Assembly (NCBI GenBank): GCA_037157565.1
Contig: JAZHRO010000063.1
Location: 88,564,001-88,628,000, forward strand
DNA length: 64,000 nt
Direction: 5' to 3'
DNA from: Thalassia testudinum
Lineage: Eukaryota; Streptophyta; Magnoliopsida; Alismatales; Hydrocharitaceae
In this document: one piece after another, positions 20,815-32,302 of the stretch
How the letters are laid out: the number at the start of each line of letters is the position of its first letter
How positions within the stretch are numbered: position 1 is the stretch's first letter
The notes under the pieces: model-generated
Database searches by the model: none
Told to the model about the DNA's origin: nothing
Seen by the model: the letters and a program-made list of their open reading frames with translations, nothing else
Program-made: the position numbers and the translations under genes

Positions 20815-22060
20815 AAATAACCTTGTCTGAGATGGGTTCTGGGATAACGTGGTCAACATAACATTTTAGACGCTGTTCATTGACCTTAAAAGAGTTACCC
20901 ATCTTTAGGTGGGAAATCTCAACTGCTTCATTTGGGAATATCCGATCAATGATGAATGGGTCGTTCCACTTTGACCTACGCTTGCCAGGAAAGAGCTTAA
21001 GTCGAGAATCAAAGAGCCAGACCTTCTAGTTCAGCTCAAAGCTCTTGCGAGAAATCAGCTGGTCATGAAGACCTTCGGTCCTAGCCTTATAGATCTTGGC
21101 ATTCTCGTATGCGTCATTTCTAAGCTCCTCTAACTCATATAGTTGGAGTTTCCTGGTTTCTCTAGCTAAACTTAATCCAAAGTTACATTTCTTGATTGCC
21201 CAGAATGCTCGATGTTCAATCTCAACAAGTAAATGCATGCCTTTCCATACATTAGAGGAAATGGTGACATGCCGATAGGTGTTTACATCATATGGTAGGC
21301 CCAAAGGCGTCATCAAGCTTTTGTGTCCAGTCTTTTCTATCAAGCCTAACCACCTTTCGCAGGATGTTCTTAATCTCCCGATTGGGGATCTCGGCTTGTC
21401 CATTCGTCTGGGGGTGGTAAGGTGTGGAAATTCTATGATTCACCCCGTATTTTGCCAATAAATTATGGAACTAGGCATTGGTGAAGTGAGCACCACCATC
21501 GCTGATGATGTCCCATGGAATCCTAAACTGACTAAAGATATTCTTTTTGACAAAATCGATGACCACCTTGTGGTCAATAGTTCGGGTAGGAATAGCCTCA
21601 ATCCACTTGGACACGTAGTCAACAACTACAAGAATGTACTGGTGTCCAAATGAAGGGAGGAAGGGTGCCATGAAATTGATGCCCCAAACGTCAAAGATTT
21701 CGACGGGAAGAATCGGGTTTAGAGTCATCATGTCTCTTTTGGCTATGCTCCTGAGTGCCTAGCATCAAGAACATGGCCTGGACAATTCCTAGGCATCCTT
21801 GGATAAAGATGGCCAATAAAATCCAGATTGCAAAATTTTTGCAGCCATCTTTTTCCTGGAGAAATGTCCACGACACGCAGATGCATGGTAGAACTCAAGT
21901 ATGCTTTAAAACTCATTGTCTAAAACACATTGGCGAATAATATGATTAGAGCTGATGCGGTACAATTCAAGGTCATCCCAAAACTAATATTTGGACTTAG
22001 ATATAAGTCTATCCCGTTGTTGCTTGGTCCAATCCTGGGGGATTTGACCAATGACCAAAT
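20815..22060 (-). pseudogene. pol: Element G integrase (degenerate)
   Basis: Reading leftwards: a zinc-binding region relic (FYHASACRGHFSRKK and following Cys residues), the catalytic core with YILVVVDYVSKWIEAIPTRT and SDGGAHFTNA, the HPQTNGQAE motif, and the C-terminal domain (LLVEIEHRAFWAIKK, ending near VEISHLK). The second Asp (SDGG) and the Glu (NGQAE) of the DDE triad are present, but the first position reads GIN rather than GID, so the first Asp is Asn. Several stops and at least two frame changes separate the pieces. Element F shows the same Asp-to-Asn state. Confidence 0.85.
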
Positions 22061-22650
22061 AATTTACCATGTCTGCAAACTAGGAAGTTTGGACACCTGA
22101 AACTGTAAGAATAGTCTTGTCTGGAAAAGTACCAGTAATTGGAATATCGGGACGAGAAACATCACTTAGGAGTCTCAAAAGATGATCTACTACCAAATTT
22201 TGCACCTTGGATTTATTTTTAATTTCAAGATTGAATTCTTGAAGTAAAAGAATCCATTGAATGAGCTAGGGTTTGGCATCATTTTTAGACAAGATGTTTC
22301 AAGGCTGAGTGGTTCATATAGATAATAAGATGAGATCCTAAGTTATAAGCCCTGAATTTTTTCAATGCAAATACTATAGCTATCAATTCCTTTTCGGTAA
22401 CAGTGTAGTTTCTCTGGGCTTCGTCTAGAGCTTTGCTAGCATAGTAGATGACAGAGGGCTTCTTATCTATTTTCTAACCCAAAACATCCCCAACTGCGTA
22501 ATCAGCAGTGTCGGTCATGGTCTCAATTGGGGCTGTCCAGACCGATGGTTGCAGCATCGAAGAATAAGTGACTGCCGTTTTAAGAAAATCAAATGCCTTG
22601 TGGCATGATTCATCAAAATTGAATGGCGTATCTTTGGCCAAAAGGTTGCT
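22061..22650 (-). pseudogene. pol: Element G RNase H domain (degenerate)
   Basis: Starts at the LLAKDTPFNFDESC segment that links RT to RNase H, then YAVGDVLGQ, IYYASKALDEAQRNYTVTEKE and further pieces up to the LVVDHL linker before integrase. The first 60 codons are in the same frame as the RT at 25268 onward once solo LTR I is removed. Stops appear downstream. Confidence 0.85.
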
Positions 22651-25262
22651 TGATGAGAACCTCATCATGCAGACTAACTAGCTCATTTTGTCCTAAGAAA
22701 GAGAATAAGAGCTCCTACATAACCTAAAGAAGGGCATAATTCAAGGAAGAAATGCTCTGAGAAGAAAACATGAAATAAAGGGTAAAAATATAATTTTATC
22801 ATTGCAGTACATCAACGGGATTTCTCAGAGGCTAAACATAGGTCAAATGGTCTTAAGAAGATAAAAAGTGAGTTGATTCAATCAGAAATGGGTTATTCTG
22901 AGAGCTAGGAATTAAATGAAATTCTGTAACCCTAAAATAGACTCACAAAATTCAGCAAGGTTTTGATCAGGATAAAAATAAACTAAACCCTCTAAAATTC
23001 TTGAAAAAATATCCCCTAGGGTTTAGAACCTTCAATTTGGCCTTTGGAACATATTTTGACCGAGATTGGGTCCTAGCTCAGTGTTTGACCTAATTTGGGT
23101 TTTTGTGTAAAATGTCTATTCAAACATGGTCAAACCTAAAATCCAACTTCACCATTGTATTTTTTGGGTCAAAATTAGGTTTTTTCCAAAATTTGATCCT
23201 AAGGGGAGGTCATCTTGACCTACTTTGCAAAATAGTCCACTCAATTACATTTTGGCCCCTAACTTTTGAAAACTCTTGCACAGACCTCACTAGCTTCCTC
23301 TCCACTCTTACAATTAGGTCCCTCCACCATTAAAGCAGAGGAATCCTACTCTGACAAGGAATGGAGAGGAATTACTCCCTGATTCCTCAGAGATCTCCTA
23401 GATTTGGAAGGGAGATTCGCTGAGGAATTCCCTTCCATCTGAGCATGATTGCAGGATTTGATTTGCATCAAATCTCTCATGCAAATGCATGAGAGATGTG
23501 GGTATCTTAGCTGATTCCTTCTCTAGTGAGGACTCTCGTTCTTGGAAGCTTGTCTTCTAAGCACAAGTGCCCCTGCTAGTGCCTATAAAAGCACCACCAC
23601 CTCCGACTGCATCTTTTCAACTTGGCTTGGCCGGAGATTCACCCCAATTTCCTCCCTTCTCCTCCGGCCAGGTGACCAGCAAGCTCCGACGACCTCTTCT
23701 CCTCCTTCTCATCACTCTGCCACAATACCAGTGGCAGAGACATCTTCGTCTCCTACCTCCACGTTGCACCATACCTGCACGCGCATCTCCAGCCCCATCA
23801 TCGTCATCGTTCTCCCTCCTCTGGTACTTTCTTCTTCGAAGGTGGCAATTATGAGCCGCTCGCCTCCTCTCTCCCTTCATCCATTTAGCTAGGTTAGAAT
23901 TATTCCTCTCTCTCCCCTCTTCATTTCCCCTATCTTAATTTGCATTTTCGAGCCCTCGTCGCCACGCGGCCAGCCACCCACCTAGGCACCTTTTCCTTGA
24001 CACGGCGAAGCTCCCCATGTGCTTTAATGGGGCTGAAAGGCTGTATTTAGTGACTGCAAGTTTGAACCCTCCACCGCCATTAGTGACAGCTTGAAGGAGC
24101 TCATTAGCTTAACCCAAGCGCTTCACTCAAGGTCTCCAGGCCTAGGAGGCATGGGTTGGTCTTGCGCACGCACTCAACTAGGCAATTAACTTTGAAGGAG
24201 ATCACAGTAGCGACAATTAGGCGCGAACTTCCTGTGGGCATGCAAGTAGAAGCCGGTGGGACTTTAGTCCCACCTTGGAAACGCTCAGTGCAGGTGCGTA
24301 GGATAAATTGAATTTGTGTTTCTAGTTCTTCACCTCCAAGTACACGGGTGAGGTCCCTCGCCCACGTACACCCGCCTCCTCTACGACCTATGCACCCGCG
24401 GACCTTGCGTGACTGACCCGATTAACCCTCACACTCCTCATGCACCACACCCATGCTGGTGCGCCTGGACCTGGGCATGCGAAACTCGACCCGATTACTC
24501 AGCTCTAGGAGAGCAAATCGAAGAGAGAAATAGAGAGAGAGCGACGTGGGGAGGGTGGGGGATAGGTTTTGCTCTGTGTCATGTAGGGAAAGAAGGAGAA
24601 AGAAGAGGAAGCAAAGGTGTGGCCAAGTAGAGAAGCTAAGGAAAAATGAAGGAAGGAAGAGGCGCAGTTGAAGAAGAAAGAGAAGGGTAGGAGAAGGCAC
24701 AACCGTAGAGAAGCTAAGGAAGGACTTGAAGCCAAGAAGACAAAGAAGAAAAGAACAGGAAAAGGTGTGGCCAAGCAAAGATGGTAGAAGAAGAACAAAA
24801 GGAAGAAAGAGAGTGCACTGTAGCTGAGAAGGTGTAGCTGAAGGCAAAGGTAGAAGCACAAGGCAGAGAAGAAGGCAAGAGAAATCAAGGAAGAAGAAGC
24901 AAGGTAGGAAAAGAAGAAGAAAGAAGCTGTAGAAAGAAAGAAGAAAAGAAAGAAGGCAGAAAGAGAAGAAAAGAAGAGAAAGAAGCTTATCTTTTTAAGT
25001 CGTCTGATTATAGAATCAAACGTCCAATTCTTCTTTTGCTACATTTTCATAAACTCATGCATTCTAGTTTGAATTAGATTTTGAGTAAATTTGAGTGTTT
25101 GAATTACATTATTGAGATTAGTGAATAAATTCCATTCTCTCCCTGTGTTCAACCTCGGATACTTAGGTTTTTGAGTAATAAAACTTCTTATTTGTTTTTA
25201 AGGTGATTTCATTTATACTACAACGCACATCTTTTTAAAACCCCAATCTTACATGGTTAACA
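22651..25262 (+). mobile_element. Solo LTR I (element A-like family) in G pol
   Basis: A 2612-base plus-strand LTR without internal region. It begins TGATGAGAACCTCATCATG like the LTR of A (TGATGGGAACATCATCATG) and ends ATGGTTAACA. Flanks are TTGCT on both sides (22646-22650 and 25263-25267), a perfect 5-bp TSD. Inside are a palindrome with 11-base arms TCTCTCATGCA/TGCATGAGAGA separated by AA (about 23473-23496), a TATA box TATAAAAG near 23584, and a GA-rich region (24500-25000) in the same relative place as in A. LTR-LTR recombination is the usual origin of such remnants. Confidence 0.93.
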
Positions 25263-25267
25263 TTGCT

Positions 25268-26071
25268 CAAAGGTGGAGCAACCTTAGAAATGTCCTTAAT
25301 GAACCTCCTATAAAATCCCACACGACCAAGAAATGATCGAATTTGTTTAACAGATGTGGGAGAAGGAAGTCTGGAGATAGCATCCACCTTACCTTTATCA
25401 ACCTCCATTCCCCACTCAGAGACTACATGACCCAAGACGATGCCTTCTTGTGTCATGGAGTGACTCTTTTCCTAGCTAAGGACCTACCGTGTTTTGATGC
25501 ATCTCTTAAGGGTCAATTCTAGGTTAGCCAGGCAAGAATCAAAGGAATCTCTGAAAATGGAGAAATCGTCCATGAATACTTCCATAAATTCTCCCACCAT
25601 GTCTGAGAAAATGGCTTGCATACACCTTTGAAAAGTCGCAGGTGCAATGGAAAGCCCGAATGGCATTCTACGGAATGCAAAGGTTCGGTAGGGATAGGTG
25701 AAAGTTGTCTTTCTTTTATCCTCAGGATGGATAGGGACTTGGTTGTATCTCGAGTAATCGTCCAAGAAATAAAAATACTTTTGCCCAGGTAACCTTTTAA
25801 GGATTTGGTTGATGAAGGGCAGAGGGAAATGATCCTTTTTTGTGGTTGTGTTCAGCTTCCTGTAATCGATATAGGCTCTCCAGGATGAAGCTGAACAAGT
25901 TGTGACAGATTCTCCTTTCTTGTTAGTCACAACAGTAATCCCGGCTTCCTTGGGAACAATTTGCACCAGAATAACCTAGGGACTATCCGAGATTGGATAA
26001 ATGCTTCCTACGTCGAGCTACTTAATGATTTCCTTCTTGACCACTGCTCGCATATTAGGGCTCAATCTCCT
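25268..26071 (-). pseudogene. pol: Element G reverse transcriptase (degenerate)
   Basis: The frame read leftwards shows IVPKEAGITVV, WRAYIDYRKLN, LPFINQILKRL, FLDDYSRYNQ, TTFTYPYRTFAFRRMPFGL, ATFQRCM, the catalytic VFMDDF with both Asp, and then GIVLGHVVSEWGMEVDKGK, SVKQIRSFLGRVGFYRRF. Only stops interrupt it (for example near 25484); I see no frameshift through RT, and the frame is shared with the protease upstream. Compared with A, this is the better preserved RT. The thumb/connection ends at 25268, where solo LTR I begins. Confidence 0.9.
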
Positions 26072-27000
26072 CTACATCTTACGAGAAGGGTGGGATCCAT
26101 CTTTCATAAAAATATGATGATTGCAATAAGATGGCTCAATCCCCCTAAGGTCATAGATGGTCCAACCAATTGCCTCCTTATGTGTTTTTAAGACCTTGAT
26201 TAGTTTCATCTCCTGTTCCTTAGTCAGTTTTGCACTTATAATCACAGGGAGAGTTTTCTTAGGTCCTAAAAATTCATATTTCAGACTCTCAGGCAATGGT
26301 TTCAGTTCAAGTTGGGGCAGGTCTAAGATGAAGGGTAAGGAGGATGCTGATGAAGATTCATCAGGATGGTCTAATGGTAGAGGTTGGAAGTGAACAAAAT
26401 CAATAACCTCTTCAGAGTGTGGCAGGTCTGCCACAGAGGGTTGTGGGTTGGGTTCATCAGTGCAAGAGGATTTCTCAAGGACAGTAAAAGCCATACAAGT
26501 CACTAATTTCAGATCATCATCCTCAAGCTCCTCAATATATCCACAATCCTTAAATTTGTTAATCGCCTTAAAAATATCAAGTTTCATTTTTCTATCCCCA
26601 AAGGCGATTTCCATACTACCGCTTTTGTAGTTAATATTGGCCTTAGCAGTAGCTAGGAATGGACGCCCCAGAATGATGGGCGTGTTCCTTAAATCTTCAG
26701 GTACATCCATGTCAAGGATAAGGAAATCTATAGGAAAATCAAAATCTTTAACCTTGACGATAACATCCTCAATAATTCCATTCAGGATTGTGACCGAATG
26801 GTCTGCTAACTACAGCATTACTAAGGTTGGCCTAAGTTCACCTAATTCAAACTTTTTGTAAAGAGAAGTCGAAATTATGTTAATGGATGCACCTAGATCC
26901 AAAAGTGCCCTATCAAAAGTGTAATCCTCGATAACACATGAAACCAATGGGGCACCTGGATCTCTCTTTTTCTGAGGAAGGTAATGCAGGATAACAAAAC
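26072..27000 (-). pseudogene. pol: Element G protease and linker (degenerate)
   Basis: An aspartic protease of retroviral type: the catalytic motif DLGAS is encoded at 26885-26899 on the minus strand within a hydrophobic ALLDLGASIN context. It is followed by the flap/dimer region, IILGRPFLATA (the conserved ILGRPF block), and an acidic linker rich in Ser, Pro and Asp, ending in a FLGPKKTLPVII segment that leads into RT. The stretch 26710-26072 is one open frame of about 212 codons. Confidence 0.9.
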
Positions 27001-27338
27001 TAGCCTACTCAAAGAGTATCACCTTCCACCAGGTAGATTCCCTCGACTTACGCTTTTGAGTGCATAAATCCTTTAAGAATTTAGCATAAGCTAGAATATG
27101 TTTAATAGCATCAAGGAGCGGGATATTGATTTCAATATTCTTGAATATATTCAAGAGCTCCTCATCACTATCAATAGACTTCTTCCTAGGTTTAAGGAAG
27201 GCTTCAGGGAATGGAGCATGAGTCAGATCTTTGGAATCAAGTTCCTGAGCCTTGATTTCTTCTTTAGTGTTCTCCTTTCCTTGGTCACACTCACCAGGGT
27301 GTGATTGACTAGAAGAGGGTAATTTTGGGTCCTAGGTT
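27001..27338 (-). pseudogene. gag: Element G gag-protease boundary
   Basis: Minus-strand frame with the Athila-typical segment APFPEAFLKPRKK, then IFKNIEINIPLLDAIKHI and YAKFLKDLCTQKRK. This region joins the end of gag to protease. Solo LTR H cuts it off from the upstream gag piece at 30204. Confidence 0.85.
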
Positions 27339-30203
27339 TGTGTTGCTGAGGTTTTGTCGAGTGTTAAATATATGCATCATAGTATAGTCAACAAAATCTT
27401 ACAACAAACATTTAAATTTATAACTTAGAATTGAAAAGGAGTCTGAGGTCATTCGCAGGGAGCAAGTATGGAATTCACACAATAATCTTCATTTAAAATA
27501 GATGAGCAAAATTAATAAAATTTCTCATATTGTAATTCAAATGATGATGAGATAAAAGGAATAGAAAGACAAAATAATGGTAATTTAGATTACTAATTAT
27601 TTATCTAAATTAAGCACATATCTCATACTCAATTAATTTCATCAATGTTATCTTACTACTTAAATCATTCAACAGTGCTATCATCAACTCAGATTAGACG
27701 ACTTAAGTGAGCACAAGCACAAGGCTCTTCAGAGCCTTCTTCCTCAACCACAGAACACAGCCTTCTCTTTAGAGACTAAGTATATGAGAGCCTCTACTTT
27801 TCTTCAGCATAGGGCTAATCCCTCAAGGCCTGTTTGGTCCGCGGGAGAAGGTGGGATATGGCCTGTTTGGTGGAATTTATCCCGGGAGAAGTAGGGATAT
27901 CCTAGGGATAATCTATCCTACGGTGGGGGGTGGGATTGATTTATCCCCCCCTCTTGTGAAACAAATTTCTCACATATACCATGATTTGACTCATACTTCT
28001 TCCAAACATAAAAGCCCACTTATCCTCCACATGTCCCTCTATCTCACCACTTATAAAATTTATCCCTCTAAATTAATCCCGCGCAACAAACATGCCCTCA
28101 GAGAGCAAAACCCTCCCTCCTCCTCGCAATTTCTCCTCTCGTTCTCTCAAACCCAGCATAGTCTGGTATACAGGCATGCATAGTAACTGAATAATCGGGC
28201 ATCAACAAGGACCAGGCTTGTAGGCATGCGATCGCAAGTGAGGAGTGCGCAATTGAGTGAAGCTGGGACCCAACCCCTGATGTCTTGGGCAGTAAGCTCA
28301 CTTCACAAATTCCAGTTAAGCACTGTGTTTGGTCTGTATTCCCATGATGTGTGACTATCTAGTTATGGCTCCTTCGCGCATCAGCTGTAGGAGGAAATGC
28401 ATCCAATTGAAGGTGAAGGCGTGAACGTGGTCTCCAATTGAGGACCTAGGAAAGGTCCTGAACCTGAATTGTAGTGCTTGGGCATGGTTGTAGGGTTGGA
28501 AATAGTCGGAGCACTGCAGTTGGAGCTGGAGATGATGGCAGTGTAGGTAGAGTCTGGCGAAGACCTGGATACATGAATACGAGATTAATGCCCAAGTTAG
28601 ATGGTTCAATAGCTTCGCTGGATGGTGACGAACATGATGGTGGGGTTCTCTTGGCATTGCAAGGTGTATGGAGGTGTGATTGTGCCAGAGGTGGACGTGT
28701 TAAGGTGGGTTGGTGGTTAGAGTGTTTGGGTGGACAAAAGATGAAATTGGTAGAGGGCTTTCGAAGTGTGGAGCATGGTGATGCTTATGGAAGTTGTGGC
28801 GAGGCGAGCGGTGTGGTGTAATGAGCTCATGACCTTGTCGGAGCTTGGTTGGAGCGAAGGATGACGGAGAGGAAGAGAGGTGAACGGTAGTCAAAATAAG
28901 AGTTTAAAGAGGGGGAAAGAGAGTGGAGGGGAATAGGAAGTTAGGGAACCTAATGTTAACAGTCGAAAGGGGTAGGAGGGCGTCGACTTTGATTGGCCAT
29001 CACCGTGGAAGAGAATGCCTCCAGTGAGGGTAGACGGAGCGATGAAAGGGGTTAGAAGCCTTGGCTTTGGCCCACCAGGCATGAGTGAGCATGAGGAAGA
29101 GTCTGGCACTCTCAATTTGATTGTTGGAAGGTTGTAGGAGGATGGGGGAGAGGGTCATCGGAGTCTAGGTCGGAGGAGGCTGGAGATAGGGAAAGAAGAG
29201 TATTTTTGGCCCTGTACCTAGCTAAGAAAGAGCGGAATTGCATTGCTGGCTCTTTTATAGTCATTAGGGGACGTTTCTAAGAAAAAAAAGAAGTTTTCAA
29301 GCTTCCAAGATTTCACACACATAGGATACCCATATCTGTCAAGCATTTCCATGGGAGATTGGGAAGGAATCAAGGTCCATGGCTGGGTTCATTTGGAGGG
29401 GAATTCCTCAAGGAATCTCCCTTTTAATTTTGGAAGTGTTTGATTGAGAATCGAGCAAGAAATCCTCACTCGAATCTCAATGGTAAAGCTTATATTCACA
29501 CTAATGGCGGTAGGGACCTAACTAAAAATATGAAAAATATCCTAGGGACCTGATTGCAAGGATTTCAAAAGCTAGGGGAGCATGTGAGAGAAAAAAAGAG
29601 TCTGACTAGACTAAAATGCAAACTAGGTCAAGATGGACTCTGATTGAGCCCAAATTCTGGTATAAACTTAATTTTGACCCAAGGAATCTAGTGGTGAAGT
29701 TAGATTTTAGTTTTGACCAAGTTGAATAAGAAATTTATGTAAAAACCCAAATTAGGGAAAAATTATGTCTATGACTCTATTTAAGGTCAAAATAGGTTCC
29801 AAAGGTCAAATCAAGGATACCAAACCTCAAGGAATATTTTTCTATGAATTTTAGAAGGTTTAGATGAATTTAATCCTAACCAAAACCTCTATTATTTAAG
29901 TGAGTCTGAAATTAGGGTTTTAGGTCATGAATTGATTCTTGAAATGCGTGAAACCCTGTTTCTGTTTGTGTGGACCCTCTTATTAGAATTTAATGCTTAT
30001 TATACCTTATATTAACCCCTGGGAAACCTCATGATTATTCTTCATTTATGATATGTGTTACACTAGCATAATTAACCCTGATTTAAGGTATTCTTCTCAG
30101 AAAGGACAAGCAAGGAATTATGACTCTCCGGCGACTATGCAGGAGCATTTGTCAATTAATATTGTCTAATTAAAGATAGTTGTGGATCATGATGTTATTA
30201 TCA
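27339..30203 (-). mobile_element. Solo LTR H (element A-like family) in G gag
   Basis: About 2.86 kb on the minus strand. It starts TGATAATAACATCATGATCC at 30203 and ends in AAAACCTCAGCAACA near 27339-27341, comparable with the A LTR start and its AAAACCTCG end. Internal matches include the block with CCTAAACC and CATAGAAAAATATTCC (29850-29880). There is no internal region. The borders are less clean than for I: I do not find a convincing TSD (right flank TTAGT, left flank AGGTT), so the left end may be off by a few bases. Confidence 0.75.
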
Positions 30204-31150
30204 TTAGTTTTCTATCCACTCCTCAAGGTAACAAAATTTGTAGAAGCATACGGGTTTGGGTCCTACGGAGGGTTAAGAAAGATTGGAGGGGCTTGATTCA
30301 CCAAATAACCCTGATTGGATGAAGTAGAAGGACCTTGCTCAACCACCTAAGCATGTGCATGTGGGTCCCTTTAATTCCCATACCCCTAGGCTCGATTACC
30401 TTGATTCTATATGTTGCGAGGTTGGGTACGGGTTGAGATGGCAGAGATCCAGGATGACAAGATTTTGCAATGAGCTTGGATTGCAAGTTGTCCAATGAGG
30501 TTTTCATTTGTTGCATTAGCTGGAGCATGGATCCTTGCATCTCTACCATCTATCGGTTCAAATCAACCTACCCTATAGGTTGACGAGGATTCCAAGTTGG
30601 CTGATTGACCTGATTAGGGGGTAGCTGAGTGTAAATGTGACCCTGACCCATTGGTCCTTGCGATGCATACTGGATAGGTCAGATTTGGGTCTGCTGCCGT
30701 GAATTTTTCTAGGAAAAGTTAGGGTGGTTCCTCCAACCTGGATTATAAGAGTTAGAATATGGGTTGGACCTAACATTCTCTTGTACAGCATACACAACCT
30801 CATAGGGAGAGGATGGTGGGAAAGGAGAGGGATCAAAGAAACTGGGATCAAAGGCCCCAGTTTGGAACTCGTGGAACCGACTCCCCATAATTAGAAGGAT
30901 CATAAAAATCCTTTAAGGATTGAGCACCCTGACCATGCATTCATTGTAACCATTCTTGCATTTGCTGCATTTGATCCAGTTGCCTTTGCAGCATCTCTTT
31001 CGGATTCTGAGGCAAAGGAGGTGGTTGATCGGCAATGGGATCGATTAGATGACAATTCAACCTATGCCTCCTTGAATGGTCTAATGGTCCTTACAAGTGG
31101 TGATTCAATGACCTCCTACCAAGCATAAACTAGAAAGGGGTCGGAAGGAT
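30204..31150 (-). pseudogene. gag: Element G gag remnant
   Basis: Pieces of the gag C-terminal region: a Gln-rich MQQMQEW segment, PYEVVYAVQE, SNSYNPGWRNHPNFSW (matching NTYNLGWRNHPNFTW in A at 46860-46906), MVEMQGSMLQLMQQMKTSLDNL, and finally the VTLRSG motif just before the H junction, a hallmark of Athila gag. Frames change at least twice. The capsid block seen in A at 45860-46340 is not found; leader sequence follows almost directly upstream, so capsid appears deleted. Confidence 0.75.
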
Positions 31151-32299
31151 TGGGAATAAGAACCCTATAGCACAACAATACAATCTTGTTCTTAAGTTGG
31201 GTAGCCTAAGGACCTATGCTCCAAAATAAACTCTAACCACAACACAAATTTTGTGTTGTCCTTAATCCAAAAGTTGTTTAAGTTGGGATGGCGAGATAGG
31301 GGGAGAGTGTCTCGAAGGCCGCTAATTATGCCAAACCCGTGCCTGCTTAAGTCGTTTGACAATTAGGCCACCCAACTTAGCACCTTTTGGAGAAAGCATA
31401 TGTCACAAATTCACACCACAGTATGAAATATCCTGAAACGGACTGATGAGTCCTAGGGCCAATGTCTACTTGATTTTAGATTAGGCCTGGGATAGTAGTG
31501 CTTTTGGAATGTGGTGGCCTCTTAAAATGGGTTGTACCCTTAATGATTGATTGACTAAGTGTGAGTGTGTGCACAACCAGGGTTTTCAAGCAAGATTTTT
31601 GGATGAGAGGCTTTTAGTGTTCAAATCTTGCTTAAGTAGCTTTCAAGGTTACATTAGGGTGATTTCAATCAAATTCAGGAAGCACACCAAGATTTACAAA
31701 CATGAGTGAAGATGTTTTCCTTTGAAATCAAGATAAAGTGGAGTGCCTGGTATTGACCTTAATTGTTAACCCTAATGAACAAGCTGCTTGATGAGTTGTT
31801 TTTATATGAAGTAGTGCGGCCCAAACAACTCAAACAATTGGCCTTAATGCACCATTGATTTATGCACACAAGTGGTTACCTAATTTGATTTCTACTCAAT
31901 TATGTGTTTGGTTGTGTGTACCAGTTCAAAAGATCAGAATATTGGTTGAATATGAAGAATCAAAAGAGGTTGTGTACCTTTGTGGTTTTTTTTTCTTTTT
32001 TTTTATAATTTTTTACTGGTGGTGAGGTGGGTGAAGGTGGAAATAAAAGCAACCAAACTAATCCTAGGATTTATGAGAACACCTAAGTTAATTAGGGTTT
32101 AAATTAGGGTGAAGGAATGAAGTCTATGGAGGGGGAAAGAATGGGGAAGCACTTATAGTTGTCTTCAACTGCACTTGACTCCTTTCTACCAATTGAAGAT
32201 TCCTGATCACGGTACCTGCAAGACAATAGAGAAGAAATAAAAGAGAGTTAGAAAGAAATAGTGTGCGGAATGTGGAATGGAAATCAAGATTCGTTGCCA
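31151..32299 (-). other. Element G leader and primer-binding site
   Basis: Non-coding leader homologous to that of E (compare the GGGTAGCCTAAGGACC block near 31197 with 34906). TTGCAG followed by GTACC (AG on the minus strand at 32216-32217) lies about 80 bases after the PBS. The PBS region, TGGCAACG at 32292-32299, keeps only the first eight positions of the tRNA-Asp type site; the rest has diverged. Confidence 0.7.
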
Positions 32300-32302
32300 A
32301 AA

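Noticed and set aside
24422..24888. Two long minus-strand ORFs rich in Leu, Phe and Ser that resemble membrane segments
   Set aside because: They are the complement of the GA-rich tract in solo LTR I. Low-complexity purine repeats leave open frames by chance; the equivalent region of A (44020-44260) gives an unrelated sequence.
28474..28821. A plus-strand ORF of 115 codons that could be a small host gene
   Set aside because: It lies within solo LTR H in antisense, with Gly-rich low-complexity content and no homologous frame in A or I.
27334..30208. A target-site duplication for solo LTR H
   Set aside because: Flanks TTAGT and AGGTT (or GTTTG with a shifted end) do not match, so I claim no TSD; the left LTR end may be eroded.
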